A stretch of DNA of 7,261 bases from the NCBI GenBank assembly GCA_023431725.1, contig JAEYVN010000017.1, positions 1 to 7,261 on the forward strand. The letters run 5' to 3'. A model generated the notes under the pieces. It saw only the letters and a program-made list of their open reading frames with translations. It had not been told where the DNA came from and searched no databases. The position numbers were made by a program, and so were the translations under genes. This DNA is from Pseudomonadota bacterium (lineage in GTDB: Bacteria > Pseudomonadota > Alphaproteobacteria > Rhizobiales > Xanthobacteraceae). Within the stretch, counting starts at the first letter, position 1. The number at the start of each line of letters is the position of its first letter. Positions 1 through 5,506 of this stretch are shown piece after piece.

Positions 1-366
1 CGCTATTTCACCGAAAGCTTCGAACGACGCACGGGTCAGAAGCTCGCGGTTGTCGGCGGCGATCCGCGCCTGTCGGCGTTGATCGCGCTCGCCTCGCCGG
101 CCCGTCCGCGCGTGCTGAGCGAAGAGACTTCCGGCCGCCGGCAACTCGCCACTCGCAAGGACGCTGACGAGAAAGGCGCGATCATCATCTGGCGCGCGAC
201 CGACAATGCCGGCACGCCGCCGTCGGACATCAAGGCGCAATTCCCGGCCATGGTAGCCGAAGTCCCCCGCGCGTTCGAACGCATGCTGCACGGCCGTGCA
301 CCGGCATTGCGTATCGGCTGGGGCATGATCCGTCCGCAAACGGTGACACCGGCCGCAACACAATAG
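1..366 (+). CDS. C-terminal part of a probable GT39/ArnT-like membrane glycosyltransferase (5' truncated)
   Basis: The frame is open from the first base and closes at TAG 364-366, giving the last 121 residues of a larger protein whose start lies outside the window. The visible part is soluble in character and has no membrane segment. It opens with RYFTESFERRTGQ, followed by a hydrophobic beta-strand-like LAVVGGD and the segment LSALIALASPARPRV. Near the end it has IIIWRATDNAGTPPSDIKAQF, then PRAFER and a closing LRIGWGMIRP. From memory, this resembles the C-terminal periplasmic tail of GT39 (dolichyl-phosphate-mannose mannosyltransferase/ArnT-like) proteins of Bradyrhizobium and relatives, which move a sugar from a polyprenyl-phosphate carrier to an envelope acceptor. 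The multi-spanning catalytic domain cannot be seen, so donor and acceptor are unknown. The gene converges with cydB, with a large inverted repeat between them. The coding frame is secure; the family call is moderate. Confidence 0.6.
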   Translation, partial: RYFTESFERRTGQKLAVVGGDPRLSALIALASPARPRVLSEETSGRRQLATRKDADEKGAIIIWRATDNAGTPPSDIKAQFPAMVAEVPRAFERMLHGRAPALRIGWGMIRPQTVTPAATQ

Positions 367-404
367 CAATCATCCTATTTTGTTTTCCGGATTTTTTGGT
401 TTTT

Positions 405-517
405 GTCGTCCCCGCGAAGTCGGGGACCCATAACCACCGCTATTTGTTGATTGCGACCCAAGCTGTTACATCGCCGAGAAGCTACGGCGTATGGGTCCCC
501 GCCTTCGCGGGGACGAC
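405..517. repeat. Composite inverted repeat: two REP-like hairpins facing each other
   Basis: Two 28-base arms, 405-432 and 490-517, are inverted copies of each other with one mismatch (27/28) and are separated by 57 bases. Each arm is itself a hairpin. The left one has a 7-bp stem GTCCCCG/CGGGGAC (408-414 with 421-427) and loop CGAAGT. The right one has an 8-bp stem GTCCCCGC/GCGGGGAC (495-502 with 507-514) and loop CTTC. A transcript from either side could form two small hairpins or one long stem. The element sits between the 3' ends of two convergent genes, a usual place for REP/BIME-type palindromes, and may act as a bidirectional terminator or mRNA stabiliser. From memory, closely similar GTCCCCGC-type repeats are scattered through Bradyrhizobium-group genomes. 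It has no coding capacity. Confidence 0.85.
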
Positions 518-552
518 AGCGAGTTAAGACCGCCGCAGTAATAGCTAGTTAG

Positions 553-1554
553 CTAGTGGTAGCTCTCGCCTTCCCTCACCTTGCCGCGGAACAGCCAGTA
601 GATGAAGATCACGTAGCCAAGGATGATCGGCAACAGGAACACCGTGCCGATCAGCATGAAGATCTGACTTGCCGGTACGGCCGCCGTGTCCCAGATCGTC
701 AGTGACGGCGGCACGAGATATGGGAAGCTCGAAATCACCAGCCCGAGATAGCCGAGAAAGAACAGCCCGATCGTGGCGACGAAGGGCAGCACGTCGCGCC
801 GTTGTTCAAGCCAGCGCCACAGCGCGAAAGCCAGCAGCGCCGTCAGCAAGGGGACCGGCCACAGATAATAGAAATTCGGCAGCGAGAACCACCGCTCGGC
901 GATGCGCGGGAACGCAAGCGGCGTATAGAGGCTGACCGCGGCCATGAAGGCGAGTACGACGAGCAGCAACGTCTTGGCCTGCGAGCGGGCTCGCACCGCG
1001 ACCTCACCCTCGGTCTTCATGATCAGCCAGGTCGCACCAAGCAGCGCATAACCTGCCACCAGCGCAGCCCCGCACAGGAATGTGAACGGTGTCGCCCAGT
1101 CGAAATGACCACCGGCGAACTGCCCGTTCTCGGCCTTGATCCCCTGGATCAGTCCACCGAGAACAACGCCTTGTGAAAACGCTGCGAGTATCGAGCCGAA
1201 GGTGAAGGCGAAATTCCACGACCGCTTGCTCTCGGAAACGATGCGGAATTCGAATGCGACGCCACGGAAGACCAGCGCCAGCAGCATCACGATGATCGGC
1301 AGATACATCGCCGGCATGATAACGGCATAGGCGACCGGGAATGCGACCAATAATCCGCCGCCGCCCAGCACCAGCCAGGTTTCGTTGCCATCCCAGAAGG
1401 GCGCGACCGAGCGCATCATCTGGTCGCGTTGCATCTCGTTGCGCGCAAACGGAAACAGCACGCCGATGCCGAGATCGAACCCGTCGAGGATTACATACAT
1501 GGCGACGGCTGTACCGATCAGCGCCGCCCAGATGATTGGGAGATACCATTCCAT
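553..1554 (-). CDS. cydB: Cytochrome bd (cyanide-insensitive type) ubiquinol oxidase subunit II
   Basis: This 333-residue integral membrane protein is the structural partner of CydA in the two-subunit bd-type quinol oxidase, which reduces oxygen to water with electrons from quinol without pumping protons. Family marks are the N-terminal first helix running into ILDGFDLGIGVLFPF (about residues 22-36, Asp27 in the FDLG motif), WDGNETW (54-60), the FEFR motif (101-104), repeated hydrophobic helices through to the end, and a C-terminus ending GESYH as in many CydB proteins. At 333 residues it is shorter than E. coli CydB (379) and matches the CioB-like branch. The ATG at 1554 is preceded by AGGGGG inside the last codons of cydA. 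Only 3 bases separate the cydA stop from this start, so the two are almost certainly translationally coupled. The alternative name is cioB. No CydX-like or DUF2474-like small gene follows it before the inverted repeat. Confidence 0.96.
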   Translation of the reverse strand: MEWYLPIIWAALIGTAVAMYVILDGFDLGIGVLFPFARNEMQRDQMMRSVAPFWDGNETWLVLGGGGLLVAFPVAYAVIMPAMYLPIIVMLLALVFRGVAFEFRIVSESKRSWNFAFTFGSILAAFSQGVVLGGLIQGIKAENGQFAGGHFDWATPFTFLCGAALVAGYALLGATWLIMKTEGEVAVRARSQAKTLLLVVLAFMAAVSLYTPLAFPRIAERWFSLPNFYYLWPVPLLTALLAFALWRWLEQRRDVLPFVATIGLFFLGYLGLVISSFPYLVPPSLTIWDTAAVPASQIFMLIGTVFLLPIILGYVIFIYWLFRGKVREGESYH

Positions 1555-1557
1555 GGC

Positions 1558-2955
1558 CTACCCCCTGTGTCCGATGGCGTCACGCGCGGCATCTTCCGCA
1601 CCACTCAGCGGACGGTTCGGGAAGCCGACAGATTCTTCCAGCGCGCGACCTTCGGGGCCTTTGTTGATGAGACGGTTGATGTAGTAGATGCCCATCGAGA
1701 AAACGATGCCGTAGCACAAGACGAACAGTGCCAAGGTGCCGAGCAGACTGGCCGCCGGCACCGGCGAAATTGCATCCGCCGTTTTCAGCATGCCGTGAAT
1801 AAGCCAGGGCTGGCGGCCACTTTCCGTCACCACCCATCCAGCGATCACGGCGACGAAGCCTGTCCACCACGTCATCGACAGGATGCGCAGATACCATTCG
1901 GTGTCGAACAGCCGGTCACGCCACCACAGGTAGGCGCCGAACAGCGCAGCCGCGATCATGAAAAAGCCGACCGCCAGCATGATGCGGAAGCTGAAGAAGA
2001 CAAGCAGCAGCGGCGGCCGCTGATCCGGCGGCACACTCTTCAGTCCCGGCACAAGACCGTCCCAGCTGTGTGTCAGGATCAGCGATGAACCATGCGGGAT
2101 GGAAATCTCGAACCAGTTGCGTTCGGCCTTCTCGTCCGGCCAGGCAAAGATATGGAAGTCCGCCGGCTTCGAGCCGTCCCAATGGGCTTCCATCGCCGCC
2201 ACCTTGATCGGCTGGTACTTCAGCGTATTGAGGCCATGCTGATCGCCGATGAACAATTGCAGTGGCGCGAGGATCGCCATCAGGCCGATCCCCATCCGCA
2301 TCATGACTTTCGCATCCTCCACATGCTTTCCGGCCAGGAGATAGCGCGCGGCGACGGCGAGCACGACAAAACCGGTCGTGAGATACGCCGCGTTCAGCAT
2401 ATGCGCGAGGCGATACGGGAAACTCGGATTGAAGATGATGGCCAGCCAGTCGACCGGATAGGCGATGCCGTCGCGGAGCTCATACCCGGTTGGAGTCTGC
2501 ATCCAGCTATTGGCGGAGAGAATCCAGAACGCCGACATCGCCGTGCCGATGGCGACGATAGCTGCCGACAGCACATAGAGCCACGGCGGCACACGATTGA
2601 AGCCGAACAGCAGGACGCCGAGGAACGTCGCCTCCAGGAAGAACGCCGTCAGCACCTCATAGCCGATCAGCGGTCCGACGACATTGCCGGCCACGACCGA
2701 GAAGCGGCTCCAGTTGGTGCCGAACTGATAACTCAGCACGATGCCGGACACGACGCCCATCGCGAACGACACAGCGAAGATCTTGGTCCAGAACCGCATC
2801 ACGCGGTGATAGCGCTCGTCGTCCGTGCGCAGCCATAGCACGCCGAGCGTGGCGATATAAGCCGACAACCCGATCGTGAAACTCGGGAAAATAATATGAA
2901 AGGTTACGGTAAAGGCGAACTGGATGCGCGCGAGAAGAACTGGATCTAAATCCAT
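1558..2955 (-). CDS. cydA: Cytochrome bd (cyanide-insensitive type, short Q-loop) ubiquinol oxidase subunit I
   Basis: This 465-residue haem-bearing subunit of the bd quinol oxidase sits in the cytoplasmic membrane. The key residues known from E. coli CydA can be matched: His20 (high-spin haem ligand, E. coli His19); Glu100 and Glu108 in YEVLTAFFLEATFLG (E99, E107); His185 and Met326 (low-spin haem b558 ligands H186 and M393); Arg324 (R391); Lys251 and Glu256 in QPIKVAAMEAHW (quinol-site K252 and E257); and Glu378 with Arg381 in ESGRQPW (E445, R448). The stretch from Lys251 to Met326 is 75 residues against 141 in E. coli, so the periplasmic Q-loop is the short form, as in CioA-type oxidases. 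The ATG at 2955 has an AGGAG ribosome site about 8 bases upstream and begins with the expected N-terminal sequence. It is the first gene of cydAB and is divergent from the purine permease gene. The alternative name is cioA. Cyanide resistance is not predictable from sequence alone. Confidence 0.97.
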   Translation of the reverse strand: MDLDPVLLARIQFAFTVTFHIIFPSFTIGLSAYIATLGVLWLRTDDERYHRVMRFWTKIFAVSFAMGVVSGIVLSYQFGTNWSRFSVVAGNVVGPLIGYEVLTAFFLEATFLGVLLFGFNRVPPWLYVLSAAIVAIGTAMSAFWILSANSWMQTPTGYELRDGIAYPVDWLAIIFNPSFPYRLAHMLNAAYLTTGFVVLAVAARYLLAGKHVEDAKVMMRMGIGLMAILAPLQLFIGDQHGLNTLKYQPIKVAAMEAHWDGSKPADFHIFAWPDEKAERNWFEISIPHGSSLILTHSWDGLVPGLKSVPPDQRPPLLLVFFSFRIMLAVGFFMIAAALFGAYLWWRDRLFDTEWYLRILSMTWWTGFVAVIAGWVVTESGRQPWLIHGMLKTADAISPVPAASLLGTLALFVLCYGIVFSMGIYYINRLINKGPEGRALEESVGFPNRPLSGAEDAARDAIGHRG

Positions 2956-3024
2956 GAGCTGCTCCTACAGTCCGACGACTCTGGCCGAACGCTCAAACAT
3001 CGATCGCGGCGGCAAGTATCAACC

Positions 3025-3035
3025 GGAATTATTCC
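3025..3035. promoter_or_regulatory. Palindrome overlapping the candidate cydA -10, possible operator
   Basis: GGAATTATTCC is a perfect 5+1+5 dyad in a short AT-rich island. It covers the whole candidate -10 element of cydA, the position expected for a repressor site. No regulator family is recognised from it, and an 11-base palindrome can arise by chance. Confidence 0.25.
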
Positions 3036-3055
3036 AAAAGCCATGATTCGTTCAA
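3028..3055 (-). promoter_or_regulatory. Candidate promoter for cydAB
   Basis: Read on the minus strand, TTGAAC (3055-3050) followed after 16 bases by AATAAT (3033-3028) resembles a housekeeping -35/-10 pair, matching 4 of 6 and 5 of 6 consensus bases. A start site near 3021 would give a leader of about 65 bases before the cydA ATG at 2955. The match is by eye in an otherwise GC-rich region, and alphaproteobacterial promoters often diverge from the consensus, so this is only a candidate. The palindrome at 3025-3035 covers the -10. Confidence 0.35.
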
Positions 3056-3134
3056 AAAGGCACAGGAGGCCCGGCCCATCCAGGTCCCGTATTGCCTCCA
3101 TATCGCGTGATTGCTCCAACCGGTGCGGACAGTG

Positions 3135-3149
3135 GTCCGGCGCCCGGAC
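3135..3149. repeat. Perfect short dyad GTCCGG-N3-CCGGAC
   Basis: A six-base perfect inverted repeat with a three-base centre lies 123 bases upstream of the permease start. It could be a DNA-binding site, or a small hairpin in a long leader. It overlaps by one base the first of two GACAGTGG copies (3128-3135 and 3170-3177), which are 42 bases apart. The function is unknown. Confidence 0.4.
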
Positions 3150-3271
3150 TGCGAATTTCCGGCTTTTCTGACAGTGGACAAGTTGCCGCCGGCGCCCGCC
3201 GAACCCCAAATGGCGTTAAACTTGCTTCAGTTGCCCGACGCGCCAATCGCGCAGGGCTGCAGGGGGACATA

Positions 3272-4618
3272 ATGGCGACGAACAAGACACCGACGGGCAA
3301 AGCCGCCAGCGCGAATGGCTTTCTCGACCAATATTTCGGACTGACGGCAAACGGCACCAATGTCCGCACCGAGGCGCTGGCCGCCGTGACGACGTTTCTG
3401 ACAATGGCCTACATCATCTTCGTCAATCCGAGCATTCTCGCCAAGGCCGGGATGGATCAGGGCGCAGTGTTCGTCGCCACCTGCGTTGCCGCCGCAGTCT
3501 GCTCCATCGTGATGGGACTCTACGCGAATTATCCGATCGCGCTCGCACCCGGCATGGGGCTCAATGCCTTTTTCGCCTTCACCGTGGTGCTGACCTATAA
3601 GTATTCATGGCAGCAGGCGCTGGCGGCGGTGTTTCTCTCCGGCGTGCTTTTCTTCATCCTGTCGGTGACGGGACTGCGCGAATACATCATCAACCAGATC
3701 CCGCGTAACCTGAAATACGCGATCGGCGCCGGCGTCGGGCTGTTCCTCGGCATCATCGCGCTGGAGAACGCGGGCATCATCATCGATCATCCGGCGACGC
3801 TGGTGACGCTCGGTCATCTCAACACCGCGGCGCCGCTGTTGTGCCTGTTCGGCTTCATCCTGATCGTGGCCCTGCATTCACGCAGGATTCACGGCGCAAC
3901 CCTGATCGGCATCCTGATCGTCGGCATCATCGGCCTGCCGCTCGGGCTGTCGAAATTCACCGGCATCGTGTCGATGCCGCCGTCGATCGCGCCGACGCTG
4001 CTTCAACTGGACTTCTCACGCATCTTCGAGCTGTCGTTCCTGATCGTCGTGTTCTCGATCCTGATGATCGACGTGTTCGACAATGCCGGCACCCTGATCG
4101 CGGTGACTGAGAAAGCCGGCTTCGTCGACAAGGACGGCAACCTGCCGCGCATGAAGCAGGCGCTGATCTCCGACAGCTTCGCCGCGATGTTCGGCGCCTC
4201 GATCGGCACCTCGACCACGACCAGCTACATCGAAAGCGCGGCCGGCGTCGAAGCGGGCGGCCGGACCGGCCTGACCGCAGTATTCGTCGGCATCCTGTTT
4301 CTGTTCGCACTGTTCTTCTTGCCGCTCGCCGGACTGATCCCGGCCTATGCGTCGGCGGCAGCGCTTCTGTTCGTCGCCGCCGTGATGGCGAGCATGATGG
4401 CGGAACTGAACTGGGATGACATCACCGAATCCGCGCCGGCCGTGATTGCCGCCATCACGATGCCGCTGACCTACTCGATCGCGACCGGCATCGGTCTCGG
4501 CTTCATCACCTACGCGCTGATCAAGCTGATTGCGGGCAAATATAAAGATGTGTCGGTTGCCGTTGCCGCCCTCGCGATTATCTTTGCGGTCAAGCTCATT
4601 CTGGTTCCGGGCGGATAA
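3272..4618 (+). CDS. NCS2-family purine (adenine/guanine/hypoxanthine) permease, AzgA type
   Basis: This 448-residue inner-membrane transporter is the usual length of the AzgA branch of NCS2, whose members (such as AdeP, GhxP, PbuG) import purine bases by proton symport. Family marks in order are FLDQYFGLTANGTNVRTE (17-34) before the first helix, FLTMAYIIFVNP (42-53), NYPIALAPGMGLNAFF (86-101), the TM8 region IDVFDNAGTLIAV (266-278), and the hallmark block GTSTTTSYIESAAG (312-325) continuing EAGGRTGLTA (327-336), which forms part of the substrate site in relatives. Many hydrophobic helices fill the rest. The start at 3272 was chosen over an in-frame ATG at 3092. It has AGGGGG five bases upstream, and the protein then begins like its family, while the 60 upstream codons are polar and unrelated. 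It is the first gene of a pair with the EamA gene. Which purine it takes cannot be read from the sequence. Confidence 0.94.
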   Translation: MATNKTPTGKAASANGFLDQYFGLTANGTNVRTEALAAVTTFLTMAYIIFVNPSILAKAGMDQGAVFVATCVAAAVCSIVMGLYANYPIALAPGMGLNAFFAFTVVLTYKYSWQQALAAVFLSGVLFFILSVTGLREYIINQIPRNLKYAIGAGVGLFLGIIALENAGIIIDHPATLVTLGHLNTAAPLLCLFGFILIVALHSRRIHGATLIGILIVGIIGLPLGLSKFTGIVSMPPSIAPTLLQLDFSRIFELSFLIVVFSILMIDVFDNAGTLIAVTEKAGFVDKDGNLPRMKQALISDSFAAMFGASIGTSTTTSYIESAAGVEAGGRTGLTAVFVGILFLFALFFLPLAGLIPAYASAAALLFVAAVMASMMAELNWDDITESAPAVIAAITMPLTYSIATGIGLGFITYALIKLIAGKYKDVSVAVAALAIIFAVKLILVPGG

Positions 4619-4624
4619 GGGACG

Positions 4625-5056
4625 ATGAACACGGCGCTGTCTTCGTGGCAATTCTGGGCGGTTTTGTCCGCCCTGTTTGCCGCGCTGACGGCAATCTTCG
4701 CGAAGATCGGCGTTGAGCAGATCAACTCCGATCTCGCGACCTTCATCCGCACGATCGTCGTCATCTGCCTCCTGTCCGGCATTCTCATCGCCACCGGCAA
4801 CTTTCAGAGCCCGGCCTCCATCCCCGGCCGGACCTGGTTGTTTCTCGTTCTTTCGGGACTCGCGACCGGCGCGTCATGGCTCTGCTATTTTCGCGCGCTC
4901 AAGATCGGTCAGGCTGCTCAGGTCGCGCCGATCGATAAACTCAGTGTCGTGCTGGTCGCCATTTTCGGCGTTGTATTCCTCGGCGAGAAACTGAACGCGC
5001 TGAACGCATTCGGCGTTGCGCTCATCGCCGCGGGCGCAATCCTCGTCGCGCTCTGA
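4625..5056 (+). CDS. Small single-domain EamA-family (DMT) membrane transporter
   Basis: This 143-residue hydrophobic protein contains one EamA (DUF6) domain. About five membrane segments can be seen: roughly 8-27, 37-57, 70-89, 97-119 and 126-143. The conserved end of the domain is present as VAPIDKLSVVLVAIFGVVFLGEKLN (residues 100-124, in part), with the typical Pro and the GEKL turn. Most EamA transporters are duplicated 10-helix proteins; single-domain forms of about 140 residues are a known separate group and presumably work as dimers, like small multidrug transporters. The ATG at 4625 is 6 bases after the permease stop codon, and the ribosome site TAAGGG overlaps that stop, so translation is probably coupled. 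Its substrate is unknown. Export or exchange of a metabolite related to the purine permease is possible but is only inference from the neighbour. Confidence 0.88.
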   Translation: MNTALSSWQFWAVLSALFAALTAIFAKIGVEQINSDLATFIRTIVVICLLSGILIATGNFQSPASIPGRTWLFLVLSGLATGASWLCYFRALKIGQAAQVAPIDKLSVVLVAIFGVVFLGEKLNALNAFGVALIAAGAILVAL

Positions 5057-5080
5057 TCTTTCGCAATGATTTTATTATGA

Positions 5081-5112
5081 AGGCAGCGCGGCTTGTTCGA
5101 GCCGCGCTGCCT
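5081..5112. terminator. Strong hairpin between convergent genes, likely bidirectional terminator
   Basis: AGGCAGCGCGGCT (5081-5093) and its exact reverse complement (5100-5112) make a 13-bp perfect stem with a 6-base loop, TGTTCG. It stands 24 bases after the EamA stop and 28 bases after the stop of the convergent secreted-protein gene, the right place to end both transcripts. There is no real T-run on either side. On the minus strand the following bases are A/T-rich (TCATAATAAAATC), which could give weak intrinsic termination in that direction. Otherwise it may mainly protect mRNA 3' ends. Confidence 0.75.
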
Positions 5113-5140
5113 AACTCAAAGCTTACACAACAAACGCTAC

Positions 5141-5419
5141 TTACTGACGCGGCTGCGCTGCCGGCTGACCTGCAGGCTCAGAACCGGATTTCTGTGAGCC
5201 CGGATTGACGTTACCCTTCACACCATCAGTAGCCGGCGCACTCATACCGGTCGTGCCAGCGGGCGCCATTTGCGGACCCGATACATTCGGCTTGTTCTGG
5301 TCCTGCGATTCAATCGGCCTGGCATCGCCCGTCGTCGATTTGCCATGCGGCGGACCGGCCTGTGCAAAGGCAGCACCTGCAGCAAAAACAAAAGCAGTGG
5401 TGATGATTGCAAGTTTCAT
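5141..5419 (-). CDS. Small secreted low-complexity protein, function unknown
   Basis: This 92-residue protein starts with a clear signal peptide: Lys2, a hydrophobic core through residue 14 (LAIITTAFVFAAG) and an AAFA-Q or AFAQA-G cleavage site near residues 19-21. The mature part of about 70 residues is rich in Gly, Pro, Ala, Ser, Thr and Gln. It has no Cys, Phe, Trp, Tyr or Leu and only scattered Val, Ile and Met, so it should be unfolded and periplasmic or extracellular. No domain is recognised. Similar short secreted Gly/Pro-rich proteins are common as hypotheticals in Bradyrhizobium relatives. The ATG at 5419 has GGAG seven bases upstream. An EcfG-type promoter lies just upstream, which suggests general stress response control. 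The gene is downstream of the uracil-DNA glycosylase on the same strand but appears to have its own promoter. It is real with good confidence because of the signal peptide, ribosome site and promoter. Confidence 0.8.
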   Translation of the reverse strand: MKLAIITTAFVFAAGAAFAQAGPPHGKSTTGDARPIESQDQNKPNVSGPQMAPAGTTGMSAPATDGVKGNVNPGSQKSGSEPAGQPAAQPRQ

Positions 5420-5445
5420 GTCGTCGCTCCGTTTGTGATGGAAGC

Positions 5446-5470
5446 AACGGCAGAGCGGTTGAAACGTTCC
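5446..5470 (-). promoter_or_regulatory. EcfG-type (general stress sigma factor) promoter for the small secreted protein gene
   Basis: On the minus strand, GGAAC (5470-5466) is followed after exactly 16 bases by CGTT (5449-5446). GGAAC-N16/17-CGTT is the known consensus for sigma EcfG promoters of alphaproteobacteria. It lies in the 87-base gap between the uracil-DNA glycosylase stop and the secreted-protein start, pointing at the latter, with about 26 bases from the CGTT to the ATG, which leaves room for a short leader and the GGAG ribosome site. Both boxes match the consensus core exactly. Confidence 0.7.
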
Positions 5471-5506
5471 GCGATGAAACGCGACAGTAGCGCGCAGTTC
5501 GAACAG

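Larger units (their letters stand above)
2956..3271. other. Divergent intergenic region between cydAB and the NCS2 permease operon
   Basis: This 316-base stretch has no convincing gene. It must hold the promoters for both directions. Visible elements are a candidate sigma70-like promoter for cydA (3028-3055), an 11-base palindrome GGAATTATTCC (3025-3035) over its -10 region, a GC-rich dyad GTCCGG-cgc-CCGGAC (3135-3149) and an 8-base direct repeat GACAGTGG (3128-3135 and 3170-3177). The permease frame stays open for 60 codons upstream of the chosen start, but the residues encoded are not like the start of an NCS2 protein. I found no FNR/FixK-type TTGAT-N4-ATCAA box, no purine riboswitch aptamer and no clear -35/-10 pair for the plus strand. 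Confidence 0.7.

Noticed and set aside
367..552. A small third cytochrome bd subunit gene (CydX/DUF2474-like) downstream of cydB.
   Set aside because: On the minus strand this stretch holds the inverted repeat and only frames that stop at once or read through the repeat; none has a hydrophobic helix.
542..557. Tandem direct repeat TAGCTAGT-TAGCTAGT over the cydB stop codon, considered as a target-site duplication of the neighbouring repeat.
   Set aside because: The copies abut each other instead of flanking the 405-517 element, so they do not mark an insertion; probably chance or simple slippage.
1429..2088. A 219-codon plus-strand frame spanning the cydA/cydB junction.
   Set aside because: It is antisense to both cyd genes, of low-complexity charged composition, and has no family resemblance.
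2092..2838. A 248-codon open frame on the plus strand opposite cydA.
   Set aside because: It lies wholly antisense to a gene with all expected catalytic residues. Its predicted protein is Arg/His/Asp-rich with no recognisable domain, typical of a GC-rich shadow frame.
3092..3271. A 60-codon in-frame N-terminal extension of the NCS2 permease, starting at an ATG at 3092.
   Set aside because: The extension is polar and Arg/Gly-rich and unlike NCS2 starts. The internal ATG at 3272 has a strong AGGGGG five bases upstream and gives the normal family length.
2956..3271. Purine riboswitch or FNR/FixK box in the divergent intergenic region.
   Set aside because: No aptamer-like three-way junction core and no TTGAT-N4-ATCAA-type dyad could be found by eye.
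4016..4651. A 211-codon minus-strand frame opposite the NCS2 permease.
   Set aside because: The sequence is Arg/Asp/Gly-rich shadow opposite a well-conserved permease, without a plausible start context.
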